This document shows, in pieces, positions 34,457-46,277 of a stretch of 64,000 nucleotides of DNA. This DNA comes from Coptis chinensis (Eukaryota > Streptophyta > Magnoliopsida > Ranunculales > Ranunculaceae): the NCBI GenBank assembly GCA_015680905.1, contig CM027378.1, positions 73,127,501 through 73,191,500 of the forward strand, written 5' to 3'. The notes beneath the pieces were generated by a model, which was not told the origin of the DNA, made no database searches, and worked only from the letters and a program-made list of their open reading frames with translations. How positions within the stretch are numbered: position 1 is the first letter of the stretch; each line of letters opens with the position of its first letter. The position numbers were made by a program, and so were the translations under genes.

Positions 34457-37400
34457 TCATTCCTCCCGAGGGATCCACCTGCTCCACCATACGCTTTTGC
34501 TACGTCGGGTGATCTCATCCATGCTCTCATTTAATGTTTTCACTAACTTTCTCTGAAGACGAAGAGCTAATGCAAGAGCATTCCGTTGTGATCTTACCTT
34601 CTTACTTGGTTGAATTTCCTGCTTGAGACAGAATTTACAATGAATGAGAGTATTATTACTATAGAAGTACTTGTGATGGATGTATATAAGTTTGGCTATA
34701 AGTCAGACACAAACGTACTCTGAGCTCCTGTAGCTGGGCTTCTGTAAAACCACCATCCTGCTTTGTTCCGGACTTGGCCATGCGGCTGGTCACCCAATTG
34801 GCGGCTTCACTGTAATCCTTTTGGGTAGCACGAAATAATTGCAACCTCAAGTTCTGCATGACTGAGAGAGCTAGCAGACCTTCTCTATCAAAGTATGGAT
34901 GAGCTAAAGCTTGTTTAGCACTGGTTCTTTGTCGTGCTTTGTAACGGACCATGGAGGTAAGAAGCTCCCACCCTTTCCCACCATCTGAATCCAACAACTC
35001 AAAACCCTTTCGGAGGTCGGGACTGGCACGTGGCTCTACATTGTTTCTCCATGCAACCAAGTCATACCCACACCTCTTCAGTTGACGGTTGAACTGTATG
35101 AGGCCACTGTCGGTGCGTAATGGTGGGAATGCCTAGCAAGGGCGGGAACAGAAATAAAATTACCATTAAATGTGCAGATGTATACAAATAGATGAAGTCA
35201 TACCATACCAATTTTTATGTAATCCTATCCATGTCATCAATTTCATGAAACATAGGACTGTATCCCCCTTGTATCCCCGTGTCTGTGTATATTTCTAGGT
35301 GTAGGTATGTCAACTTCAGAATTGCCGCTTGTACTAGAGAACACAAAATCAACACTTTTGGAACAAAAGTGTGAATTTAAAGTTTGCTCTAAGTAATCTG
35401 AAGACAAGTAACTAGCTATATATGGTCGTTGGCTGGTTGGATGTGTGAGAACTGGCAAAAGATAGTACTTGCAAACTCATAGATGATAGAACTATTCAAT
35501 GGAAATCAGTAACTTACTCAGGACAAAGCATTGCTTTAATAATCAGCTTACCATTTGCAAGAATATGAGCCCTGTGCTGTAGATATCAAATCTGTCAGGT
35601 AAATTCATCTGTAGACAATGAAAATTCGTAGATCATACAACTGAGTTAAATCGCCAAAAACTAGATGAAGTTGGACACTTCTCAGTAGATATTGACACCT
35701 GCCAAAGGACCGGAGACAGTGCAGCTGCCACTGGAACGGAGGGCGCAGATGGAGTCTGAGTGCTCATGATATACTGCTCAGGCGCTGAGTATCTGAAAAA
35801 CAGAAGAGCAACAAAAGATCATGAAGCGCTGTGGACACCAAAAGAAACATTATCCTATAGAATAAAAGTATGCCATATGGATTCAAGATTCCAAAAAACA
35901 TGCATGAAGAACTATTTGGTACAGTATTTTATTTAGACCAGCTACCAAAAGTAAATGGACTAGCTACATAACGAGAAATTACTGAACAAATGTGTTATTA
36001 AGCATAATGGAAAATCCCCAGTGATCCCAGACAGATAGTTTGGGCATGTGTATAGCTGGTTGGAAAATTTATTCCTTTCTGGTGAAAAACAATATAGGCT
36101 TGTCCCAAGAACATTCAGCATAACCTCTTTAGAAACATAAATGATGTCTGGACAAAATGGAGATGGGCGGAGTATGAAGGTAGTGGTCTGATGAGAAGTT
36201 CCGCAATTGACTAGCAAAGCTGAAGCTATTCATTACTCTAATACAATGACATGAAAGCATAAAGACCTAGGATTATTGGTGTTGACATGGCCTAAACATT
36301 ACTGAGTTCTACTCAAAAGTACCTTGGGTCCAACAAAAACTCCTTTGGAATGTAATTGATTCCTACTCGCAGGTCTGTTGCAGCACCAAGGTCAATGATT
36401 TTGAATGTACGAGACCCTATATACATTTGGAATGAGGGGAAAAAAATTACTTGATTTAAGGAATGAGAGGAACTCGAGAATCTATATCAGTAAAGATATG
36501 AACAGCCTCTCTTACCTTCGGAGAAAATAATATTCTGTGGCTTGATGTCTCTATGAACAATCCCTGTAGAGTGGAGTCCATCCAAAGCAAATAGCAGCTG
36601 TCTCATGATGGTTTGAATAATTCTATTTTCTCTCTCCAATCCCTTCGGCAAGTCTTGGGCCTCTTTAAGAATCATTGCTTCAACCTGATATCGTTTGCAC
36701 TTACTAATTATGGAATGAACGAATTCTGCATATACACTCTGATTATTTTGACACAATTTCCATAATGGCTAATTCTTTAAGCCACAATTTAGATGTGTAT
36801 GTATCAACAGCTGTAGTGATAGTTTAATACATTGTATTTTCTGCATTAAGGGGGAAGATAAAGCAATTTGCTAAACCGATCAAATAAATTCTAGTATTAC
36901 GGAAGCACAATAGGACACAGGAAAGAATAAGTAATAAATACTAACATTATATGGAAATTCTTTACTCAGCATGAAATCCGCTAGTGTCGTGTCACCTTCA
37001 AATCGCCATATGAGCCAATATTCGTCTCCTTTCTTTGATGATTTCTGAAATCAATAGAAGTAAAAGTTGTGCGAATGATGAAGGAAACCAAGAACAGAAG
37101 AAATGTATAATAATCAAATTGCCTACGGAGATTGTGATATATACTCTACTACTATTCACATAGGATATTGGTAGCGAAAAAATAACAATACCTCAAGAAA
37201 GCCATACACAAAATCAGCACAGCTATTTGCACAGGCCCGTCGAACACGCTCATTCATCCATATCTCCACCGCACCATATTCACTAGCCCTTTTCAACACC
37301 AAATCTCCTTCCTTCAATTAACATGAGCAAGTCATAAAAACCAATACGAAACAGATATTCAAAAAACAGTACTACTTGTTGGAATTATACACTAAATTAT

Positions 37401-38243
37401 AGGGACTTAGACATATCTAGACTCATGACTGACTCTTAGATTACTTAGGTACATTCATTTACTACTACATACATGCACTCATTAGTGATAGGCTCTAGAA
37501 ACAACTATACACTAAATTTGGTTTATTTTCCAACTCCTAAAGGCATAAATTAGTGCACTGTGATTCATGTCAAACCAATACATAGCAGATACCCAGCAAT
37601 GAAAAAGACCCAATTTGCATTAAAAGAAACCTCCGTCGAAGATTCATACCTTGGAACCAGGTTTCTTAGTTAAGGAAACTTTATTAACCACACCAAAAGC
37701 TCCTTCACCCAACTTCTTTCCCAGCTGAAAATCATCCTGCAGAGACCATAACCCAATCCAAAATCACAACTTGCCACTTACAACAAAACTCCATGATGCC
37801 TCAGAACTAAATCAAACCTTTCTAAAAGTGGGTCTGAAAATCCTCTCAACGAAAGCAAGAACAAACATATCCCAAAAACCAGGAGCAACACCAGGTGTAG
37901 CCCAAAGATAAGACAAAGTGCCCAAAGCTAAAATAACACCAGGAGCAGTAATAGTTAAAGCATTTGATCTTGGAAGTGTACTTCTATAAATAATATCACC
38001 ACATTCCATTACTGTACATGGAAGTCCAACACCAACTCCAACAAACAGATTATGAACTAAGTCTACCACTACTAGTTCTGGAGTTGCTGAACTGATTGTT
38101 GATAATGGTTTGGAATTTGAGATTGAGTTTTTAGAGTTTTGAGGATATGGGTATTTGATTTTGAGCTTTTTTCCTAGAAATGGTGTTGAGATTGTTGATT
38201 TCTGTAAACCAAGTGTTGCTCCAACTGTTGTAACAGTCGCCAT
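34457..38243 (-). CDS. STN7: STN7-type thylakoid Ser/Thr kinase
   Basis: Chloroplast kinase that phosphorylates LHCII for state transitions and responds to plastoquinone redox state through cytochrome b6f. Ten exons: 38243-37818, 37736-37650, 37311-37192, 37044-36946, 36684-36516, 36416-36323, 35792-35699, 35608-35552, 35132-34719, 34618-34457; 1722 nt, 573 residues (Arabidopsis STN7 is 562). In order: transit peptide (residues 1 to about 55), lumenal segment [17 protein letters not shown] with the two redox cysteines (C76, C81), membrane helix around 95-125, kinase from about 145 with glycine loop GEGAFGVV, lysine K178, H288-R-D290, and DLG at 309-311 in place of DFG as in STN7 itself. The C-terminus [12 protein letters not shown] matches STN7 and not STN8. 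All exons are open. The donor after exon 1 is GTTTGA, weak but in phase. Confidence 0.95.
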
Positions 38244-38732
38244 TTTAGTACGTGTGTTTAAGTGTGAATTTGTGGCTCTGACTTGATTTTATGTTCTCGT
38301 ATTGTGGTTTTCCTACATTTGATTTTCCTCTAGTATGTATCCATTTTGTGTGGAGCTAAGATGCTTGGCGGGATTGATTCGTGCATGTGCCAATCTGGCA
38401 CGTAGCAATGTGTCTTGGACTATTTGGAAATTTAGATTTATGCCAAAATTCCAATCTCTTAAATATTTCAAGTTATTTGATAAGACATGCCGACACGCCA
38501 TGTTTTACTTTCAGAGAGCTAGCACTAGTATACTGCTATGCATTGGGGGCATAAGCGGAGAGGGAGGAGTGGAGAGGGGAGAGGGAGAGATTGAGAGGGC
38601 TTGGAAAGAGAGAGGGACGAAGAGAAGAGATGAGGAATGAGGATAGACAACAAAAACCAACCAATTTACATTTTGAGCCACATCCCCCCTCGGCCCAGAA
38701 TGTTCGTTCCGCTCACTTGTTAGTTCCAGGAT

Positions 38733-38864
38733 GCTTGAGACGTACGTGAAACACTGCAAGTGTTACAGGGCCACCTGAACAATATAGCAGGCTATGTTGC
38801 TTGAGACGTACGTGAAACACTGTAAGTGTTACAGGGCCCCCTGAACAATATAGCAGGCTATGTT
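38733..38864. repeat. 66-bp tandem duplication
   Basis: Two adjacent copies, 38733-38798 and 38799-38864, both starting GCTTGAGACGTACGTGAAAC and ending CAGGCTATGTT, with two or three base differences. A nearly identical recent tandem duplication in non-coding DNA upstream of the STN7 gene. Confidence 0.9.
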
Positions 38865-38973
38865 GCATGGGTACGGCTGAGACACTGTGGCTGAGACACT
38901 GTATAGACAGACATGCCTTTTCGGTTATGAAGTGGAGGGTCTCACACTGGTTCAAGTTCCATTTTGTTTGAAG

Positions 38974-39339
38974 CATGGACCAAAATATGATATACGATAT
39001 ATCGCCGATATATACGGTACTGTACAGACATCGATATTTACATATATCCACCGAATATAGAACATATATATCGGAATTTCCGATATAAAATTTTATATCG
39101 CCGATATAATCGATATTTCCGATATAATCGATATATATCGGTTGACTTTTTGACCATTTTAAAATATAAATCCGATATTTCCAATATATTTCCGATATAT
39201 ATCCGATATTTCCGATATTTCCGATATTTTAAATAGTTTGGACTGGTTACCAAAAAAAATTGATATATCCGAAATATCCGATATATATCGGTTTTTGGGT
39301 ACACCGATATATTGATCGATATCGATATTTTGGGCCTTG
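38974..39339. mobile_element. hAT-like MITE (366 bp), CGATAT-rich
   Basis: Flanked by a perfect 8-bp target-site duplication GTTTGAAG (38966-38973 and 39340-39347). Ends CATGGACCAAAATAT and the complement of CAAGGCCCAAAATAT agree at 13 of 15. The interior is built almost entirely from CCGATAT / ATATCGG words, so it can pair with itself over most of its length. No genuine ORF, although one frame is open for 107 codons because of the repeat. Confidence 0.85.
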
Positions 39340-39347
39340 GTTTGAAG

Positions 39348-40293
39348 TATCCATGCAACACAGACGGAAGGATTCTCTTACATTGGTATAAAATCTAGTC
39401 CAAAAACAAAGAAGTATTCAAATATTTATCAAAGAGAATATCTAAAAAGCAGTTGCTGCAGAATAGAAGATATTACGATCACTGTCAACAGTAATCATCT
39501 TGTGAAACAAAAAAAACACATCGATTAAGAGAAAAAACACATCGATTAATGAAGATATCACTGAAGGTTTCATAAAACGGTTAGAATATGAGAAAACACA
39601 GTGTCACAGTTAAGGATATCAAGAGCGTTGAAAATTTTATGAGGACTATTCACGAAGGCACTAATCTATAGTAGACGTGCTGCAGGACCATTAGACTCCA
39701 GCTAAGAAAAGAGAACATTTAACAATAAAGTTTTATTAATCAACAGAATTTTGGGGAGAACTTTGCACGAGCCTTACCAGAGGAACATGTCACACAATTA
39801 AGCAAGATAGAACAAGGTAGTTTTATTAAATGTCAAAGACAAATGTATGTAAAACTTCGGTATTCTTAATCTCTGCAATATAGTCTTGCGAGTGGAGTAT
39901 ATCTTGCCGCCCATCCAATTGCAACGTTCAACAATGCAAAAGTACTCTAATTTGCACAGAAGATTAAAATTTTGGGATCTGGGTAGCATTATGCGAAGAT
40001 TAAAATGAGCACATCCCATAAAAAGAACAACTCAAGATAGGTTACAGACTTACAGGAGTTACAGGTGAATACAAGTAATACAACCTCGCAAATTTTTTAG
40101 TTTTAAACATTTCTCAAAAAAGTAACCAAAAAATTAAATAAAAGTTCTACATCTATACTTATGTCAACTCGGGAAGAATTATCAAATTATACATAAGCTG
40201 CAAAAGAACAGTTCCTGACACAATCAAGGTTGCCAAGCATCTCAAAATCTAATATATAAGCACATTGAAAAGGCATAAGAACAAGTGTATATA
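39348..40293. other. intergenic, no gene supported
   Basis: AT-rich. The 73-codon open stretch at 39798-40019 (minus) has no recognisable domain. Confidence 0.45.
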
Positions 40294-40767
40294 AAGTGTT
40301 TAGAAAACCGGACCGGACCGGTGGTTGAACCGGGGTCCGACCGGAACCGGTAAATTTTCGGTTCGGTTCAGTTAAAATTTGAGTTTATGGTTGGACCCTC
40401 GGTCTAAACTTAAACCGTGGTTGAACCGGCGAACCAGTTAAACCGGATCACCCTTATATAATTTTTTTTTTTTTTTTTTTTTTTGAAAAATTGATAATGT
40501 GGGGAGTTGAACCTAACACCTAAACAAGATAATCCAAACTCCAAACCAACATACTACTATGTATTTCTTGTATAATAAATTTATTTTGATATATAATACC
40601 AATTAATATTGAATTAAAACATGTATTTATTCATTTTATTATTGTAATTATTAAAAAATTTGCTAAATAAATATCAATCGGTCTGACCGAGTCGAACCAT
40701 GGTTGAACCTAGTTGAACCATTTTAACAAAAAATCGGTTCGATCACCGGTTCGGTTTTCAAAACATT
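40294..40767. mobile_element. hAT-like MITE (474 bp), AACCGGACCGG type
   Basis: Ends AAGTGTTTAGAAAACCGGAC and the complement AATGTTTTGAAAACCGAACC. The subterminal CCGGACCGGACCGG and CGGTTCGATCACCGG blocks are typical of this class. Flanking octamers TGTATATA (40286-40293) and GGTATATA (40768-40775) agree at 7 of 8. Contains a T run at about 40460-40484. No ORF. Confidence 0.75.
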
Positions 40768-40775
40768 GGTATATA

Positions 40776-42087
40776 TACATATGATAAATTACCATTTACA
40801 TACCAGTTAGGACACTCAAAAGTTGATCCTCCATTCAGCTAAAATACCCAAGTACAAACAGATATGGCTCCGACACGGTATGGACACCCCACTTTATTAC
40901 ATTGGAATTAAGTAATGGACAAGATAGAGAGCTAGTTAGAATTGCCAGGTATCGTAGCCTGACCTCCATTCAGTCTGCGTTCTAGTCCGTTATTGTATAT
41001 ATTACAGGATTCACAGGGGATTTAACACTGGGAAATATAGAACTGACTTGTTCACCATGAAGCATGATCACAAACCTCCATTGATAAAAAAATGCGAACA
41101 TTTGCAAAAACTGATAATTACTAGGCAAGCATTTAAGACATATTAGATGGAACAAAGGCAAACAATAAACTCCACATGTTGGCTACACAGAAGATCGAGA
41201 AAAACATTCAAACTACTTACTTGACCTGGCAAGGATCCCAGACAATTCAGTGAAACACATCTTGCATTTGTGCATTACCTGAGGGAAAAAAATGAAGAAG
41301 GCCAAGTAAAAGTCATCTATTAGATTCGAACTGGTTAAGCCTGCGATGTGGCAATCTCTTTGTAACAATCAAACATTCGGCTACCTCTGATAGACCTCCA
41401 ACGTATTTGGTAACTTATGACAATTTAAATTGTCTCATGAAAGGTACTTGATTTTGGTGTTGTCTTAATCCAGAGCCCACACTTGCAAGGTCAAATTCCT
41501 AATAATTCAACAGTAGGAAACCGGTGCAACCTCAACTTTAAACTGTTAGGAAACCTCTTAAGTTACGTTAGGAACTTCCAAGGCTTCCACCCACCATTGA
41601 CATAACAGATCTAAACTGTTATTTATTTTCTCTTTTTTTATTAGTAATTCTAATATGTTATTGTTTCAGAGCAGAGACTAACATGCCAAAGTAGAGGATT
41701 ACTTTCCTTATCAAGATGACGAGCCGAGGACAAAAGCGTAGGACCTAATAAGGAAGTCTATCCACATACACAAGAAGGTGTGAAAAGGGTGTCCATGGAT
41801 AAGAGGCCAAGCCATTCATTCCAGTTCTCATTCATGTCCTTATACTCTCTTCAACGTCAATCCCCTCTTCGGTACATCTTAATAATCATACCAGCAACAA
41901 GTGTGGGCTGATTCCCAATCCTTATCCACCACCCCGGGAGGACATTTATCACGTTTTTTTAGCTTAACCAATCCCCCAGTGGACTTAGGCGCAAGACCAC
42001 AGTACATCCAAGTCAACCATTGACTGTTATCTTTTTGGTCAATACATGTAAAAAGATTTTATTGTCATTTGCCATTTTAATAGTTTT
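40776..42087. other. intergenic, no gene supported
   Basis: No exon, tRNA or element ends recognised on either strand between the MITE and the LINE 3' tail. Confidence 0.45.
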
Positions 42088-42299
42088 TTAACTTTATTTT
42101 ATTTTATTTTATTTTTTGATGCAAATCATACTATTATATATTAACCATATTAGACGACCACAAGCATGCAGTTAGAAGCCACTATACAACTTGGAAGATC
42201 TGAGTGTCCTAACTGCCTCCGTACCCAGCGACTAGTAAGTCAACATCCCCATTGAAAGTCCTACTCGATCCATTTAAACACAAAAGACTTACTTCCGGA

Positions 42300-45200
42300 C
42301 AACGAGAGAGTTTATACACTTTTTCATCACCTCCCATTCCCATCTACGGGGAGCTTTGATTTAACGGCTCCAATGACTTCCCTATTATCCCCTTGAATCA
42401 CAAAATCCTTGCTTCCTAGTCGCTTTGCGGGGATGGCTACTTACTCCTTCCTCCTTCATTTCTGGCTGCAGCCTCCAATGCCTTGAAACGTCTAACTGCA
42501 GCCCCCACTATACACCCTTCATCATTGGTTGCAATTGCTCCTGCTCCAGCCCATCCAGATTGCCTGCAAAAAGAGGCATCAAACCTGATTAAAATGCATT
42601 CATTAGGTATACTATGGAAATTTTCCTCAAGCTGCAGAAAGTCTATATTAGTGCAAGGTTGAGGGATAAGGGATTCTTCTCTGTATGCCAGATAGCATTT
42701 TTCAGCTCCCCCTCTGCTCTTCCTGATCATTCCTTCTCGATTTGCCTTTTTATGCTCGAACTTGATCTCGTTCCTAGTTTGCCAGATTTGGTGCAGCATG
42801 AACATACAGTGTGTACCAGCAAGCCTTTTCTCATTCTCCTTACTGCATCCCCACCTCACTACCTGATCCAGTCTTTCTCTTATCGACATCTCTGGCTCCT
42901 TGTGGATTATCATCCCTACTATAGATCCAAACCAGACAGTTCTGATCCAATCACAGTTAAAGAAAATGTGTTATGCAGTTTCCAGCTCCTTGAAGCAAAA
43001 GAGACAAGAGAAATCTCCTGTCATTTGCCTCTCAGCAAGGATGGCTCCCATAGGGAGCACCTTCATATACATTTTCCACAGGAATAGCTGTATGTGGGCT
43101 GACACAGGTGTTTTCCACATATACCTTAGAGTGATAGGGTTGCAGTTGGAGCTTTGCCCCACTTCTTCCTTGGAGTGGAGGAATCGATAAGCAGATTTCA
43201 CAGTGAGACTGCCATACCTGTCTTTTTGCCATCTCAGCTTATCAGCTGACTCCACATGAGGCCTGATAGTGACCTCCAGAATATTTTTACAAGTAATGGG
43301 ATCTAGGTTTTGACTAATCTTAGTCTCATCCCATCCACTCTTATCTGCACAAAATAGATCAGCTACCACTTTACCTTGCCAAGCTGGCACCTCCACCCCT
43401 AGCTCCTCCAAGGTAGTAGGAGTTCCATTACAAATAAGTCATGGATCCTTCATAATAGAGATGGAATTTCCATCACCAATGGCCCAGATTAGACCACCAC
43501 TTATCTCATTAAAGGTTTTATGAATGCCCTTCCAGAAGTAGGAAGCTTTATCAGGGGTTTTTTTCACATTCCCTATCCAACCTTTACCATAGATACTGAA
43601 CATTGTTCTTGTCCAGAGAGAGTTCACATCAGTGGCAGCTTTCCATGACAACTTGGCCAACATAGCTTTATTTATGACTCTAGCTGTCCTCAACCCCAAG
43701 CCTCCAGAACTTTTTGGTTGGCATATATGCCTCCACCCTATGGTGTGAGCACCTTTTGTTTGGTCCTTTCCAGACCACCAGAAGTCTCTACATGCCTTAT
43801 CAATCTTATTGCAAGAATCTACAGGGAGCAGATAAGGTGACATGGCATATAGAGGGGTGCCCTGTATCACAGCTTGGATAAGAGTTGTTCTCCCAGCCTG
43901 TGACAGGACCTTGGCCTTCCACCCTCTAATCTTTTTATTGATTTTATCTACCAGATAATCAAAGTCCTCTGACTTTTTCCTAGTCAGCATGATGGGTACC
44001 CCCAGATATTTCTCTTTTGGGGCAAAGTTTCTTACTTTCCAGAATCTTTTGATCCTAATCTTTTGTCTGTAGGAGACATTCCTACTAAAAAAGATACTGG
44101 ATTTCTCATAGTTTACTTTCTGGCCTGAGGCCTCACAATAATCATCCAAGATCCTTTTTAGGTTTCCACTTTTCACCATGCTAGCTTTTAGTGAACGGGG
44201 ATAAGATCATCTGCATATATAGCAAATGAGTTAGAGCAGGGGAGTTTCTTTTTATCTTTATACCATGTATCTCCCCCCCTTGCTCAGCTCTAGCCACCAT
44301 TCTAGATAGGGCTTCAGAGACAAGGATGAACAGATAGGGGGATAGGGGATCCCCTTGTCTAACCCTCTCTCGGGCTAAATCTATCTAGAGGAGACCCATT
44401 CAAAGCATGACTGAAAGGACTTTGTAGATACACATTGTTGTATCATGTGTCTCCATTTCGATTGAACCCCAATTTGTTCCAAAATACCATCAATGAAAAC
44501 CCATTCCACTTTGTCATAGGCTTTGGCCATATCTAGCTTGAGAGCAATCCAGCCCTCATTCTTATGCCTCATATTCTTCATATTGTGGAAGATCTCACAA
44601 GCCAAGCCCACATTGTCCCCTATACTTCTGCCTTTGATAAAAGCCCCTTGGAATGGGGAAACAATTCTGTTTATCAGACCTTTGAGTCTGTTGGCCAGAA
44701 GCTTAGAGATGATCTTATACCCAAAGTTGCAGAGACTTATGGGTCTGAACTTGGAGGCATGATCAGGATTCTCAATCTTAGGAATCAGAGTAAGATGAGT
44801 CTCATTCATACTAGGATTTAGAATACCATGGGTGAAGAAGTCCTGAACAAAGGCAATCACAGCAAGCCCTATGATATCCCAGCATTTTTGATAAAAAATG
44901 CCTTGGAACCCATCAGGCCCAGGGGCCTTATGACTTTCCATCCTTCTAACCACATCCCATATGTCCCCATTGCTTGGTATGGCTGTGAGAATCTCATTTT
45001 CCCTAGTGTCACACAAGGTGGAACAGCTCAAGGATGTGCTCCTTCCTCCTCGTGGTGGTCGAGGAGGTGAAAATATCCATGAAATATTGATTTAGAGAGC
45101 CCCCCACCTCCCTTCTACCTTCAGTCCAATCCCCATCATTATTCCTGATCTTGTTAATGGTATTTATTCTTCTCCTATAGATGGTAGAGAGGTGGAAATA

Positions 45201-46277
45201 TTTGGTGTTCCTGGCCCCATCTTTTAGCCAGGAGTTGGAAGACTTTTGTTTCCAGAAATCCTCCTCTTTATTATACCACTCAAGAAGGTCATATTTAAGC
45301 CTCTTTGCTTGATTATAGTTATCAATGCTAAAAGGCTTAGAGAGCACCTTATCAAGTTTGGCTTGGGTAGCTTTAATATTGGTAAAGATATTACCAAACA
45401 CATGTTTATTCCATACAGATAAGTCCCTTTTGGTTTTATCTATCTTATTTATAAGATTCCTATCAGGGAGATCATGTTCAATAGAATACCAAGCTCTTTC
45501 TATGACCTCCAGACAGGTCTCATGCTGAAGCCACATATCAAAGAATTTAAAAGGTCTGGGGAGCTTTTCTTCTTGTTTCTCAAGATTGATGAACAAGGAG
45601 ATATGATCTGAAATAGCATTAGCCCAAGTTCTGATTTGTGCCTTAGGGAAAGCCACTAGCCAGTTAGGGGTTGCCATGGCTCTATCCAGCCTTTCCAGAA
45701 TATGTTCTTTTGGCTTCCTATTGTTGCTCCAAGTAAATTTGGGGCCAGTAAAACCTAAGTCCACTAGGCCCAAATCATTTATAAACCCATTGAAATCATG
45801 CATACTCTTTGTGATTCTGCATTTTCCTCCAATTTTTTCATCCATACTAGAAATCGCATTAAAGTCCCCAAACATACACCAGGGGCCTGGGACTAAAGGA
45901 GCTACCTCCCTTAGTTCATCCCAAACCTTATTTCTTTTATTAGTTATAGGATCCCCATACACAAAAGTAAAGTACCAAGGGTCATTATGATAATAATTTA
46001 CGAGTTTACCTGTTACTTGATTGTGAGATGCTCCCAAAATGTCCAGCTCCACGCCCTCCTTCCAGAGAACAGCTAGACCCCCACTTAACCCTCTGGCTGG
46101 CACTGCAAAAACTCCACTGAACTTCAACTGCTTTCCTATCTTAACTATATACTCCTTAGTGGCCTTTGTTTCTGATAAGCACACTATATCTACATCAAAC
46201 TTCCCTATTAGGTCCTTTAGTTGTTGAACCGCCGTAGTGGTACCTATCCCCCGGCAATTCCAGACGTGTATCGTCAT
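42300..46277 (-). pseudogene. LINE ORF2 (endonuclease, reverse transcriptase, RNase H)
   Basis: ORF2 of the LINE in several frames. 46277-45009: APE-type endonuclease with NCRG, LSETK, GDFN, LDRA and SDH motifs. 45031-44381: RT start with KAPGPDGF, LIPKIENP, FRPISLCN, FIKGRSI and LDMAKAYDKVEW. Next frame: RQGDPLSPYLF and the catalytic YADD (44217-44206). 44179-43439: RT thumb and connection, with a TGA at its end. 43411-42971: zf-RVT domain (TVKSAYRFL, PVSAHIQLFLWK). 42913-42437: RNase H start (RFDASF, GWAGAGAI), which continues after another frameshift as DFVIQGDNREVIGAV to about 42340. Catalytic motifs survive, but four or more frameshifts or stops separate them. Confidence 0.85.

Noticed and set aside
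34327-34512. Plus-strand open frame between STN7 and the coiled-coil gene
   Set aside because: It overlaps the last STN7 exon in antisense and has no support.
39038-39361. 107-codon minus-strand open frame full of Y, R and I
   Set aside because: It lies wholly in the CGATAT-rich MITE and reflects its repeat composition.
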